A stretch of 64,000 bases of DNA from Pedobacter frigiditerrae. Its GTDB lineage: Bacteria; Bacteroidota; Bacteroidia; Sphingobacteriales; Sphingobacteriaceae. Below, piece by piece: positions 52,121 to 61,450 of the stretch. Position 1 is the stretch's first letter. Every line of letters starts with the position of its first letter. The stretch is taken from the NCBI RefSeq assembly GCF_032678705.1, contig NZ_JAVTSS010000002.1, forward strand, positions 868,001 to 932,000, given 5' to 3'. The notes under the pieces were generated by a model. That model had not been told where the DNA came from. It was given only the letters and a program-made list of their open reading frames with translations, and made no database searches. A program made the translations under genes and the position numbers.

Positions 52121-53668
52121 TTAATGGGCATCGACAGCTATGTTGGTATTCTTTTTAAACTTTTGCAGGTACAGCAAAGGAATTGAAAACAACATAACCA
52201 GTCCAGCTACCCAATATGCATCATTGTAAGTAAGTAACATCGTTTGCTTAATTACAGTACCTTCAATCGCTTTCATTGCCATTAGTTTTGCATCCAAATA
52301 TGATGCTCCCCTTGACATAAAATTGCTAATTAAGCCATTTAACTTTTGGGTAAATGCAGGATTGTAATCATTTATATTAGTCAATAAATTAGCTCTGTGG
52401 CCACCGGCACGAAGGTGAATTAAAGTAGTAAGTGCAGCAATACCGAAAGAACCACCTAATTGCCTGCTCATGTTGTTTAATCCAGAGCCTTGTCCAATTT
52501 CTGGTCCAGATAAGTCTTGCATGGCCAATGTTGTAAGCGGAACAAACAATAAAGCCATTCCAAAACCTCTAATTACCAATGGCCAGAAAAAATCGCCAGT
52601 TCCAGAAGCTAAGGTTGATTTACTCAACATCCAACAGAAAACAAAAAACAAGAACATTCCGCCTGTGGCCATGAACTGTGCTGGCACACCTTTTTTAAGC
52701 ATGATACCAATAAAAGGCATCATCGAAATGGTACAAATTCCTCCAGCGATAAAGAGCTTTCCTGTTTGTAAAGGCGTAAATCCTAAAAGATTTTGTGCAA
52801 ATACAGGGAAAACGAATACAGAGCCATACAAGCCAAAACCTAAAATAAAGGAAGTGAACATCCCAATGGAGAAACTTCGCTTTTTCATAATTTTAAGGTT
52901 CACAATCGGATGGTCGGTACTTAACTCTCGCCAAATAAACAATAACAAGCCAAAAACTGAAGTAGCTGCTAAAACAACAATATATGGGGTGGCAAACCAA
53001 TCTTCGCTTTCGCCTTTTTCTAACAAGGTTTGTAAACTACCAACAGCAACGGCTAGTAAGCCTATTCCGTACCAGTCTACCGGTTTTCCTTTTCCATCTT
53101 TTGGCGTCTCTCGAATAAAGGTAATCGTACAATAAGCTGCGAGTATCCCGACGGGAATATTTACATAAAAAATCCACGGCCAATCGGCAATCTCTAAAAT
53201 GTAACCACCAATTGTTGGCCCTACTGTTGGTCCTACAACAGCGCCTAACCCAAATAACGCTGTCGCGATACCAACATCTTCACGGGGCCAAGTTTCTATC
53301 AAAATAGCTTGTGCTGTAGAGATTAATCCACCACCTGCTAAACCTTGTAAAATCCTAAATAAAATCAATTCATTTAAAGACGTGGCGTTACCACACAGAA
53401 ATGAAACAAGGGTAAAAACGATTATAGAGGTTAAGAAATAATTTTTACGTCCGAAGCGACTGCCCAACCAACCCGACATAGGTAGGATAATTACATTCGC
53501 AACAGCGTAACCTGTAGATAACCACGCAATATCCTCTAGGGTTGCGCCTAAGTTACCTTGTATTTGAGGAATAGCTACGTTTACAATCGTGGTATCAATC
53601 AGCTCCAAAAGTGAAGCCGTGATTACAGTAAACGTAATAATCCATTTTTTAAAACCTACTTCGGCCAT
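52121..53668 (-). CDS. emrB: DHA2-family drug:proton antiporter EmrB/QacA-like
   Basis: The 515-residue protein has about 14 membrane spans, DHA2 motif D1 (ELIDTTIVNVAIP), motif A (GWLGSRFGRKNYF) and motif C (GAVVGPTVGPTIGG). It pumps hydrophobic drugs or metabolites across the inner membrane. With EmrA (5 bp upstream) and a TolC-type channel it forms a tripartite pump spanning both membranes. Regulation by the TetR gene at the head of the operon is likely. Confidence 0.93.
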   Translation of the reverse strand: MAEVGFKKWIITFTVITASLLELIDTTIVNVAIPQIQGNLGATLEDIAWLSTGYAVANVIILPMSGWLGSRFGRKNYFLTSIIVFTLVSFLCGNATSLNELILFRILQGLAGGGLISTAQAILIETWPREDVGIATALFGLGAVVGPTVGPTIGGYILEIADWPWIFYVNIPVGILAAYCTITFIRETPKDGKGKPVDWYGIGLLAVAVGSLQTLLEKGESEDWFATPYIVVLAATSVFGLLLFIWRELSTDHPIVNLKIMKKRSFSIGMFTSFILGFGLYGSVFVFPVFAQNLLGFTPLQTGKLFIAGGICTISMMPFIGIMLKKGVPAQFMATGGMFLFFVFCWMLSKSTLASGTGDFFWPLVIRGFGMALLFVPLTTLAMQDLSGPEIGQGSGLNNMSRQLGGSFGIAALTTLIHLRAGGHRANLLTNINDYNPAFTQKLNGLISNFMSRGASYLDAKLMAMKAIEGTVIKQTMLLTYNDAYWVAGLVMLFSIPLLYLQKFKKNTNIAVDAH

Positions 53669-53673
53669 TGTAA

Positions 53674-54759
53674 TTAATTTACAGAAACTGAAACTTTAAC
53701 ACTCATTCCTGGGCGTAATTTTTCTAGCAACTCTTTATCTTTAGATTGAATTTTGATTTTTACTGGCACACGTTGTACAACTTTTACAAAGTTGCCAGTT
53801 GCATTATCTGGAGGTAAAAGAGAACCTTTTGCACCAGTAATCGGAGCGAAGTTATAAACTTCTCCATCCATTGGTTGGTCTTCGTAAGCATCAACCGTGA
53901 TTTTAACTTTCGAACCAACTTTGATTTTCTCTAATTGCGTTTCTTTAAAGTTTGCGGTAACAAACAAGCTGTTCTCATTAACAATGGCAAATAAAGACTG
54001 ACCAGGTTGTACCAACTGTCCTTTTTGAACATTCTTTTTAGATACAATACCAGTTGCAGGCGCTTTAATTTGAGTATATGATAATTGCAATTTGGCAAAA
54101 TCTACATCAGACTGACGTTGAGTTACTCCTGAATTGCTTACGCCAAGTTGAGATTGAGTTGTGCCAACTTGTTTAACAGCAGCTGCGTATTGGTCTTGCG
54201 CTGCTTCATAAGCTGCCTGTGCTGCTGCTTTTGCAGCTTCTGCCGATTCTTTGTTGGCTTTTGCTTGGTCGAAAGCTTGTTGCGTTATGGAACCATCTTT
54301 TATTAAGTTCGCATAGCGATTAAAATCTTTCTGCGCTAAATTTAGCTTCACATTTGCTGCTTGAACATTTGATTTTGCTGCTTCGATATTTGCTTTAGCA
54401 GTGCTTGTATTTGCAGATGTTGCCACAATTTGAGCTTGCGTAACGCCAACACCAGCATTAGCGCCAACTTGGCCAGCTTCTGCTTGTTCTAATTTAATTT
54501 TATAATCGCGGTCGTCTAAAGTTACTAAAACTTGGTCTTGGCTTACCTTAGTATTTTCTTCAAAGTTGATGTCTTTTACATAACCACCAACTCGAGCCAC
54601 AACCGGACTGATATCGCCGTCTATTTGCGCATCGTCGGTATCTACGTGTTTGCTGGCATACATATATTCGCTAATACCGAATGCTGCACCAGCAACCACC
54701 AAAACTGCTAATACGATTGGTAAAATTTTATTTTTCTTTTTTTCTGGTTTCGTTGTCAT
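53674..54759 (-). CDS. emrA: HlyD/EmrA-type membrane fusion adaptor
   Basis: The 361-residue product has one N-terminal membrane anchor (about 10-30), the conserved HVDTDDAQIDGDI opening, a long Ala/Gln-rich coiled-coil (about 90-215) and lipoyl/barrel parts (IKAPATGIVSKKNV). It links the inner-membrane pump to the outer-membrane channel. A repeat-like coiled-coil AAKAAAQAAYEAAQDQ fits the hairpin that docks on TolC. Confidence 0.93.
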   Translation of the reverse strand: MTTKPEKKKNKILPIVLAVLVVAGAAFGISEYMYASKHVDTDDAQIDGDISPVVARVGGYVKDINFEENTKVSQDQVLVTLDDRDYKIKLEQAEAGQVGANAGVGVTQAQIVATSANTSTAKANIEAAKSNVQAANVKLNLAQKDFNRYANLIKDGSITQQAFDQAKANKESAEAAKAAAQAAYEAAQDQYAAAVKQVGTTQSQLGVSNSGVTQRQSDVDFAKLQLSYTQIKAPATGIVSKKNVQKGQLVQPGQSLFAIVNENSLFVTANFKETQLEKIKVGSKVKITVDAYEDQPMDGEVYNFAPITGAKGSLLPPDNATGNFVKVVQRVPVKIKIQSKDKELLEKLRPGMSVKVSVSVN

Positions 54760-54783
54760 TGTCTTTATGTTGTTATGGTTATA

Positions 54784-56100
54784 TTATTGAGAAATTTTTC
54801 CTGTTGATTTTAATAGTGTATAGTAAGCTAGTTTCGCATCGGCCTTTGCCAATTCTAAGTTGATTTTAGCTTGATATAAAAGTGTTTCTGCATCAATTCT
54901 ATCTGTAGCTGATGCGATGTTGTTTTTGTATTTCGATTCTAATAATCTATCATTTTCAGTTGCTTGGGCGATAGAAGTTTCTAAAACATTGATACGTTTA
55001 ACTGCTAATTGATAGTTCTGATAGTTTCTATTCAACTCTGTTTTTACATTATCAGATAAAACATCTTTGTGCAAACCGATTTCTTTTTGTTGAATTTTAG
55101 CTTCAGCAACTTTGTTCTTGTTATTCCATAAAGAGGCTACATTCCAAGAAACGGTTGCACCAATAGTTATAGGCATAATAAATTGCTCAGAAGGAGGGAT
55201 AAAACTGCCACTTGGATTGATGTAGTATAAATTTGCACCCACACCAACTGTAGGTCTAGTATTTGCTTTAATGCTTTTGATGTTGAAATCGGCTACCTTG
55301 TTTTGTAAATCTAATTGCTGTAATTCTTGGCGGTTAGCAAAAGCACTGCTGATGTAATTGCTCAATGGCTGTACAGGTTGCAAAGGCAAATCGCTTTCTG
55401 CAATAGTGAGTTCCGTATCTTCAGGTAAACCTAAAAGGATGTTTAAGTTATAATTGATGATTTTACGATTGTTCTCTATTTCCAAATCTGTTAAAGAAAC
55501 ATTTGCTTGTTGCAATTGAAATCTCAACACATCATTTTTGGTAACAATGCCTTGCTCAAAAAATCTTTGCGCTTGTTTTAGCTGACTAGCAATTGCTTCT
55601 AAATTTTGAGCAACTACTTTTTTGCTTTGCATTACCTTAAATAAAGAGAAATAAGTATTGATAACTGCATAGCTAACTTCCTCTTTGTTTTTATCAGCAT
55701 CTAAACGAACAACATCAGTTAGTAATTTGGTGCTTTCTTGTGCGTATCTGTATTTTCCGCCACCATAAATTACTTCTTGAATAGCTGCAGTACCTACAAA
55801 AGCATCAGCTCTGTTTGGTAAATGGATGGGATTACCACCACCAATGGATAAAGTATTGGTTGGAATTTCTGCGTGATTATATAAAAAACTAGCAGATGCA
55901 GTTGGCAAAACATTGTCTTTAACCACCGCTAATCTTGCAATGGCTTCATCAATTTTATTTTGAGAAAGTTTTAAGTTTTTGCTATTGGCAACACCTAAAT
56001 CTATGGCTTCTTGTAAAGTTAGTTTTTTAACAGTTTGCGCTTGTAAAACTGCCGGAAGTAGGAAAATTGATAATAGGAGTTTTAATTTATTATTTATCAT
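54784..56100 (-). CDS. TolC-family outer membrane efflux channel
   Basis: The 438-residue product has a signal peptide (VLQAQT) and two repeats of long helices joined by strands, as in TolC: LQEAIDLGVANSKNLKLSQ and the second-half DLQNKVADFNIKSIKA. It supplies the outer-membrane exit of the EmrAB pump. Its ATG overlaps the TetR stop (ATGA), so the repressor and pump are made from one mRNA. Confidence 0.93.
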   Translation of the reverse strand: MINNKLKLLLSIFLLPAVLQAQTVKKLTLQEAIDLGVANSKNLKLSQNKIDEAIARLAVVKDNVLPTASASFLYNHAEIPTNTLSIGGGNPIHLPNRADAFVGTAAIQEVIYGGGKYRYAQESTKLLTDVVRLDADKNKEEVSYAVINTYFSLFKVMQSKKVVAQNLEAIASQLKQAQRFFEQGIVTKNDVLRFQLQQANVSLTDLEIENNRKIINYNLNILLGLPEDTELTIAESDLPLQPVQPLSNYISSAFANRQELQQLDLQNKVADFNIKSIKANTRPTVGVGANLYYINPSGSFIPPSEQFIMPITIGATVSWNVASLWNNKNKVAEAKIQQKEIGLHKDVLSDNVKTELNRNYQNYQLAVKRINVLETSIAQATENDRLLESKYKNNIASATDRIDAETLLYQAKINLELAKADAKLAYYTLLKSTGKISQ

Positions 56101-56714
56101 TTTGTTGGTTTTGTTAAATGAGTAATGATGAAGTCTTGTAGGTGAGCAATTAACCGTAGCCTTAAAGCTTCTTTTTGTTTTTCGTCGTTCATGTCAATGT
56201 TGTCTTCTGCTTTTGTTGGAGTTATTGCAACCATGCTTATTGTTCCCATTATGGTTACGATGCTCATCCTTACATCTACTTTTCTGAAATGGCCTTCTTC
56301 AATACCATCTTCTATGATTTTTTCAATTACCAATCTGTTATTAGCTAATGCATCTTTAATTTGGCTAAACATTTCTGGTCTTTGAGCTAGTGAAAGCTCT
56401 CTATGCATCATTTTATGAAAAGTAATGTTTGAGAAAATCCGAGTAACGTATTGCTCAACTACTTTTAGGAGTTTTTCCTTAGCAGGAATTTGCTCATCTT
56501 TAATTTGGTTCAATTGTGATTTGAAACCACAGATTTTATCTTCCATGATTTCTAAAAAAACACCCTCTTTACTACCGAAGTAATAATTAATCATCGCCAT
56601 ATTGGCGCCAGACTCTTTTGCGATTTGCCGAGTTGAAGTTCCTTCAAAACCGAGTTCAGCAAAAAGCTTTAAAGCGGCGGTGATGATGTCAGTTCTTTTA
56701 TCAGTTTTTTCCAT
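56097..56714 (-). CDS. TetR-family repressor of the efflux operon
   Basis: The 205-residue product has a TetR helix-turn-helix (LKLFAELGFEGTSTRQIAKE, then GANMAMINYYFGSKEGVF) and a ligand-binding C-domain resembling the DUF1956/CecR-type group. The ATG at 56714 was chosen, since the TTG seven codons earlier lies on the -7 promoter box. It heads the operon tetR-tolC-emrA-emrB, and a perfect 26-bp palindrome overlaps its promoter, arguing for autoregulation of the pump. Confidence 0.92.
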   Translation of the reverse strand: MEKTDKRTDIITAALKLFAELGFEGTSTRQIAKESGANMAMINYYFGSKEGVFLEIMEDKICGFKSQLNQIKDEQIPAKEKLLKVVEQYVTRIFSNITFHKMMHRELSLAQRPEMFSQIKDALANNRLVIEKIIEDGIEEGHFRKVDVRMSIVTIMGTISMVAITPTKAEDNIDMNDEKQKEALRLRLIAHLQDFIITHLTKPTK

Positions 56715-56732
56715 TGTTATTTTTTGACAGGA

Positions 56733-56764
56733 CAAAGTTAATCAATCGATTGATTAACTTCCAA
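56733..56764 (-). promoter_or_regulatory. TetR operator: perfect 26-bp palindrome filling the promoter spacer
   Basis: On the minus strand, TTG (56762-56764), 21 bp, then TAACTTTG (56733-56740) is a full Bacteroidota promoter. Bases 56735-56760 form an exact palindrome (half-site AAGTTAATCAATC) that covers all but one base of the spacer and most of the -7 box. A dimer bound there would block the polymerase. Confidence 0.88.
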
Positions 56765-56814
56765 ATTTATTTGAGTCTGTTTTACAATTGGATGATAAAT
56801 AAGTAGATTTAGTG

Positions 56815-57138
56815 ATGGATATAAATAGTTTACATGAATTTATAACGCTTATACTTTTAAATAGGAATGATAATTTTAAAAACAGCTATTCTTTAAACAG
56901 AGTACTTGAATGGAAGTTTCAGGTATTTCCAGTTGAGAAACTAAAAAAAGAAATGATGGAAAAAGGTCTTATGAACAGGCAAGAAACAGGAATAATGTAC
57001 TTATATGATATTACCGAACTGGGTAAAACTTACATAAAAAATAATTTTGAGGAAGGGAAAAGACTTCTGTTCGAAAGTTTTCCAGACGCTTTTGAATTTC
57101 TGAATTCGCTTTTTGAAGATTATGAACTTCCTGCTTAA
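56815..57138 (+). CDS. Hypothetical protein, possibly winged-helix
   Basis: The 107-residue product starts MDINSLHEFITLILL (the GTG one codon earlier is less likely). Alternating helices and a late YDITELGKTYIKN have the look of a winged-helix domain, with TELGKxYI as in many small regulators. No DNA-binding signature is firm. It is divergent from the TetR operon with about 50 bp to the operator, so it might share that control region. Confidence 0.55.
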   Translation: MDINSLHEFITLILLNRNDNFKNSYSLNRVLEWKFQVFPVEKLKKEMMEKGLMNRQETGIMYLYDITELGKTYIKNNFEEGKRLLFESFPDAFEFLNSLFEDYELPA

Positions 57139-57159
57139 CTTTCAAATGTTATATAAGCT

Positions 57160-57259
57160 GTTCGAAATGTTAGCGAAGTGCATTTCGAACTAAACGATAA
57201 AAGCGGATTTCAAATCCGCACTATTAGAACTTCGAGATGCCTTTCAGAACATCTCGAAG
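57160..57259. repeat. Cluster of three REP-like hairpins
   Basis: GTTCGAAATG/CATTTCGAAC (57160-57190), GCGGATTT/AAATCCGC (57203-57219) and CTTCGAGATG/CATCTCGAAG (57230-57259). Arms are perfect and spaced at about 10-13 bp. Confidence 0.75.
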
Positions 57260-57322
57260 AGCTTTAAACTATTTAGTTAACAATAAGTATATTTATTCAT
57301 TGGTTATAAAAATCAAACTTTG

Positions 57323-59857
57323 ATGAATAAATTTCTCCTTTTACTAATTCTAACACTAACCTCTTTCACTCCAAAACCAACTATAGACTCTACCAACAGT
57401 TGGGTAAGGATAAACTTGTTAGGCTATCAGCCTAAATCAGTAAAGGTTGCCATTTGGGCAAGTAAAACCAATCAGGTTCCAGATAAATTTGACTTAATTG
57501 ACCAAAGCGGAAAGGTGGTTTACACTTCAAGTAACGTTAAATCTTTTGGTGCCTATGGTCCGTTTACAGCAACTGCTCGATTAAACTTCTCGGATTTTAA
57601 AACACCAGGAAAATATTTCATCCGCATTGCGGAAATCAAATCTCCAGAAATAATTATAGATGATGAAGTTTATCGACACGCGGCAGATTTCGCCCTGCGT
57701 TACATGCGCCAACAACGAAGTGGATTTAATCCTTATTTACAAGACAGTTGTCATACCCACGATGGCTTTGTTCTATACGGTGCAAAAGCTGGAATAAAAG
57801 ATAGCACCCATTTCGACGCATCTGGCGGATGGCACGATGCCAGCGATTATTTACAATATTCTACCACATCAGCCAATACTACCTATCATTTATTAATGGC
57901 ATATCGAGATTTCCCTCAGGCATTTACTGATAGTAAAAAAGCCAACGGATTGGATGGTAAAAATGGCATTGCCGATGTTTTGGATGAAGCAAAATGGGGA
58001 TTGGATTGGTTGTTGAAAATGCATCCAAAGGATAATGTGATGTTCAATCAACTAGCGGATGATAGAGACCATATTTCGATGAGGATTCCGAAAGAAGATA
58101 GTCAGTATGGAAAAGGTTTTGAGCGACCATTATACTATATAGATGGTGAGCCGCAACAACGTGGCAAGTTCATGAACAATACCAAAGGCACAAGCTCTAC
58201 CGCCGCCAAATTTGCAAGCGCTTTTGCTTTGGGAAGTCAATCTTTTATAGGGATAGATATAAATTTTTCTGAAAAACTCTTTGACAAATCAAGAACAGCA
58301 TATAATTATGCATTAATTAAAAAGGGAGTAACACAAACAGTTTCTGTAAAATCTCCTTACATCTACGCTGAAGATAATTGGGTTGATGATATGGAGTTGG
58401 CGCTAGCAAATGTGGAATTCCCGCCAACAATTAATGACTTAATCAATCCGTCTAAAAAAAAGGATAACGAATTAGATTCGGCTTTTTATTATGCCAAACT
58501 AGAACCAGTAACGCCTTGGCTAACAAAAGATACTGCTAATCATTATCAATATTATCCCTTTGTAAATATTGGGCATTATGAATTGGCGAAGAAATCTTCA
58601 GGAAAAACTAAAGCACAACTAATCGAATTTTACAAAAAAGGAATTGAGCAAGTTTGGGCTAGGGCACAGAAGAATGCTTTTTATCGGGGCATCCCATTTA
58701 TATGGTGTAGTAATAATTTAACGGTAGCATTTGCACAACAATGTTTTTGGTATAAAACGTTAAGTTGTGAAGATACTTTTTCGGAACTAGAGCAGGCAAA
58801 TTTCGATTGGCTTTTTGGTTGTAATCCTTGGGGAACGAGTATGGTTTATGGCTTGCCAATTTGGGGCGATACACCTGTTGACCCCCATTCTGCGTTTACG
58901 CATTTAAAACAATATCCAATTGATGGCGGTTTGGTTGATGGTCCAGTTTACACCAGCATTTACAAAAATTTAATTGGCATTCAGTTAACCAAACCAGATG
59001 CTTACGCAGAATTTCAAAGCGATTTAGCGGTTTACCACGATGATTATGGAGATTACAGTACCAATGAACCAACAATGGATGGAACGGCATCACTTATTTA
59101 TTTGCTGGCGGCTTTTGATAGCAGAGTAAAAACTTTGCCGAAAGAATTTCAAGCAGAATTAGGTGCAATAACCAGAGGAAATAAGACAGAAAAGAAAATC
59201 GCCTTAGTTTTTACAGGAGATGAATTTGCCGATGGCGGAAATAATATTAATAAAGCATTGGTTGATGAAGATGTAAAAGCATCTTTCTTTTTAACAGGAA
59301 GGTTTTATGGCAAGCTTAAAAATGCAAAGCTTATTCAAACGTTAAAGACAAATGGAAATTATCTAGGCGCTCATTCAAACACACATTTGTTATATAATGA
59401 TTGGAATAAAAGAGATAGTCTCTTGGTTTCAGAACTTCAATTTAAAAGTGACTTAATTGCGAATTATGGTGCAATGGAGAGATTTGAGATAAAAATGGAT
59501 AGTGCAAAATATTTTCTTCCTCCGTATGAATGGTATAACCAGCAAATTGCAGATTGGACAAGTCAAATGGATTTACAACTCATAAATTTTACTTCGGGTA
59601 CACGTTCAAATGCAGATTACACCTATCCAGAATTGGGAAAATCTTATCGCAGTAGCGAAGAAATTTACAAATCGATAATTGATTACGATAAAAGTAAACC
59701 GAACGGCTTAAACGGCTTTATTCTTTTGCTACATATTGGAACCGACCCTCGAAGAAAAGATAAGTTTTATGAGAAATTGCCAGAATTGATAAAATATTTG
59801 AAAAAAGAAGGCTATGAACTGGTCAAAATCAACGAATTATTAAAAACCGAGCGTTAA
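57323..59857 (+). CDS. Fusion of a GH9 glycoside hydrolase with a NodB-type polysaccharide deacetylase
   Basis: The 844-residue product has a short signal peptide, a CelD_N Ig-like domain (about 25-110: VRINLLGYQPKSVKVAIW) and a GH9 barrel (about 115-620) with GGWHDASDY (catalytic Asp pair) and DYSTNEPTMDGTA (catalytic Glu). A NodB domain follows (about 625-840) with FTGDE, AHSNTH metal-ligand His pair and GFILLLHIG. GH9 members include cellulases and exo-glucosaminidases; NodB domains remove acetyl groups from amino sugars. Together they suggest processing of chitin- or peptidoglycan-derived oligosaccharides. The ATG at 57323 follows a TTG-coded Met. Confidence 0.85.
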   Translation: MNKFLLLLILTLTSFTPKPTIDSTNSWVRINLLGYQPKSVKVAIWASKTNQVPDKFDLIDQSGKVVYTSSNVKSFGAYGPFTATARLNFSDFKTPGKYFIRIAEIKSPEIIIDDEVYRHAADFALRYMRQQRSGFNPYLQDSCHTHDGFVLYGAKAGIKDSTHFDASGGWHDASDYLQYSTTSANTTYHLLMAYRDFPQAFTDSKKANGLDGKNGIADVLDEAKWGLDWLLKMHPKDNVMFNQLADDRDHISMRIPKEDSQYGKGFERPLYYIDGEPQQRGKFMNNTKGTSSTAAKFASAFALGSQSFIGIDINFSEKLFDKSRTAYNYALIKKGVTQTVSVKSPYIYAEDNWVDDMELALANVEFPPTINDLINPSKKKDNELDSAFYYAKLEPVTPWLTKDTANHYQYYPFVNIGHYELAKKSSGKTKAQLIEFYKKGIEQVWARAQKNAFYRGIPFIWCSNNLTVAFAQQCFWYKTLSCEDTFSELEQANFDWLFGCNPWGTSMVYGLPIWGDTPVDPHSAFTHLKQYPIDGGLVDGPVYTSIYKNLIGIQLTKPDAYAEFQSDLAVYHDDYGDYSTNEPTMDGTASLIYLLAAFDSRVKTLPKEFQAELGAITRGNKTEKKIALVFTGDEFADGGNNINKALVDEDVKASFFLTGRFYGKLKNAKLIQTLKTNGNYLGAHSNTHLLYNDWNKRDSLLVSELQFKSDLIANYGAMERFEIKMDSAKYFLPPYEWYNQQIADWTSQMDLQLINFTSGTRSNADYTYPELGKSYRSSEEIYKSIIDYDKSKPNGLNGFILLLHIGTDPRRKDKFYEKLPELIKYLKKEGYELVKINELLKTER

Positions 59858-59885
59858 AGACTTAATTATTTTTAAAATAAATATT

Positions 59886-59893
59886 TACCTTTG
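59886..59893 (+). promoter_or_regulatory. Candidate -7 box TACCTTTG before the small membrane gene
   Basis: Exact match, 20 nt before the ATG at 59914, in AT-rich DNA; no TTG at the standard spacing. Confidence 0.5.
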
Positions 59894-59913
59894 GGCACAA
59901 ATCATATACAAAA

Positions 59914-60177
59914 ATGAGTACAGAAGAAACCATCATTAACATACCACTTACAAATAATGCTGATGTTAATGATAGCTTCACAACAGAAAAAATTATGAAT
60001 ACAGGTGAAAATAAAAACAGTTTTGAGTGGGTGTGGTACGTTATTGGTCTTTTAACTGGTATGTTAGCAGTTTTAGCCGTTACCACAAGTTTTGGTTATG
60101 TAGTTTTAGGCGGTATTTTAGGTCTAATCTTCGCAGCTGTATTTTTAAATAAAATTGTAAAAGGCCGCGAATACTAG
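59914..60177 (+). CDS. Small membrane protein of unknown function
   Basis: The 87-residue protein has an acidic/Asn-rich N-terminus (about 35 residues) followed by two close hydrophobic spans (WVWYVIGLLTGMLAVLAV and YVVLGGILGLIFAAVFL) and a basic tail KIVKGREY. No family was recognised. It lies 28 bp before the DUF2911 gene. Confidence 0.65.
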   Translation: MSTEETIINIPLTNNADVNDSFTTEKIMNTGENKNSFEWVWYVIGLLTGMLAVLAVTTSFGYVVLGGILGLIFAAVFLNKIVKGREY

Positions 60178-60205
60178 GCTTTTAGATAGTTTATTCTTTT
60201 CTGCC

Positions 60206-60775
60206 ATGAAGAAATTAAGTTTATGCCTTATGTTGGCATTGTTTGGTTTTGCAGTAAATGCGCAAACAACTCCGATTAAATTTCCAGCTATCGACCCAAG
60301 TCCTATGGATGCGGTTTATTATCCTTTGAATGCTGTAAAAGTTAAAAAGGAAGATACTTCTATGCCAATTATCAAGGTTGTTTATTCTCGTCCGATGAAA
60401 AAAGGGAGAGAGATTTTTGGTGTATTGGAACAATTTGATAAAGTTTGGCGCTTAGGTGCAAATGAGAATACTGAGATTTCTTTTGCAAAATCGGTAACTA
60501 TTGGTGGTAAAAGGATAAAAGCGGGTACTTATAGCTTATTTGCCATTCCTAACAAAGATAAATGGACCATTATTGTAAATAAACAAACAGATAGGTGGGG
60601 AGCTTTTAACTACGATCAAGCAAAAGATGTAGTGAGAGTTGATGTTCCTATAACAAGGTTTGAAAAAGTATTAGAAGCTTTTTCTATGACATTTACAGAA
60701 GCTGCTGATGAGGCTAATTTAGTGATGGCGTGGGATACTACACAAGCTATATTGCCAATTCAGTTTAAGAAATAA
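60206..60775 (+). CDS. DUF2911 domain exported protein
   Basis: The 189-residue product has a signal peptide (AVNAQT) and the DUF2911 core: VVYSRPMKKGREIFG, WRLGANENTEISF, IKAGTYSLFAIP and WTIIVNKQTDRWGAFNY. The family is widespread in Bacteroidota with unknown function. A bidirectional terminator follows. Confidence 0.93.
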   Translation: MKKLSLCLMLALFGFAVNAQTTPIKFPAIDPSPMDAVYYPLNAVKVKKEDTSMPIIKVVYSRPMKKGREIFGVLEQFDKVWRLGANENTEISFAKSVTIGGKRIKAGTYSLFAIPNKDKWTIIVNKQTDRWGAFNYDQAKDVVRVDVPITRFEKVLEAFSMTFTEAADEANLVMAWDTTQAILPIQFKK

Positions 60776-60823
60776 TTTTTAACCACAAAGGCACTAAGAA
60801 CACAAAGTGATTTTTGGGATAAT

Positions 60824-60854
60824 AAAAAAGGGAAGTTTTAACTTCCCTTTTTTT
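60824..60854. terminator. Bidirectional terminator between DUF2911 and the anti-sigma gene
   Basis: GGGAAGTT (60830-60837) pairs with AACTTCCC (60840-60847), with A and T runs on the two sides. Confidence 0.75.
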
Positions 60855-60958
60855 GTGCGTTCATTTTTAAAAGAGTAAGATGCGAGGAGAGCCATAAAAG
60901 AAATATAAGTGCATTTAAGTTCGTAATAGCCTTATATTTACTTAAATGCCTTATATGG

Positions 60959-61450
60959 TTAACTTTCCTTTTTTTGTGCCTTTAAATTTCTTTTCCTCAA
61001 GAAACTATCCAAATATAATAAACCTAGTGCTACATCAACTAGCACAAAAACCTGAATAGTGGTAGCGTTTACATATTTACCTGCATCAAAATTTATTGTT
61101 GGCATTTTAAAATCAAAAGTTGCATTGCTTTTTGCTATTGCATAAATAAATATGCCAATTATTGATAGGGCAAAAAATGCACCAATACTATAGATAATTC
61201 GATTATCTATCTTCGTTTTTAAGGCAACAGGTTTCAATTCTAAATTTACCTTTTCCATTACATTACGAGTAAAGGACATAGAAGGTTCTTCAAAATCAAT
61301 TTTATTAAGCTCGTTATGAACAGCTAATAATTCTTGATAAGTAGTATGATATTGAATATTGACAGCTATCTTATGTTCAATATCAATTTTTTCTTCGGCA
61401 GTACAAATACCGTCGATGTAGTTCCAAAGTTGTTCTTCTATCGTGTTCAT
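60959..61450 (-). CDS. Putative anti-sigma factor, membrane-anchored
   Basis: The 163-residue product has a soluble N-terminal region (EEQLWNYIDGICTAEEKIDIEHKIA) of about 85 residues with the acidic/helical look of zinc-free anti-sigma domains. Two membrane spans (YSIGAFFALSIIGIFIYAI and VFVLVDVALGLLYL) and a basic tail follow. It overlaps the sigma gene by 4 bp (ATGA), the standard sign of a sigma/anti-sigma pair. No HxxxCxxC motif is present. Confidence 0.72.
   Translation of the reverse strand: MNTIEEQLWNYIDGICTAEEKIDIEHKIAVNIQYHTTYQELLAVHNELNKIDFEEPSMSFTRNVMEKVNLELKPVALKTKIDNRIIYSIGAFFALSIIGIFIYAIAKSNATFDFKMPTINFDAGKYVNATTIQVFVLVDVALGLLYLDSFLRKRNLKAQKKES

Noticed and set aside
52470..53135. 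Long open frame on the plus strand inside emrB
   Set aside because: It is antisense to a well-supported 14-span transporter and has no domain or signal of its own; the openness follows from the codon bias of the true frame.
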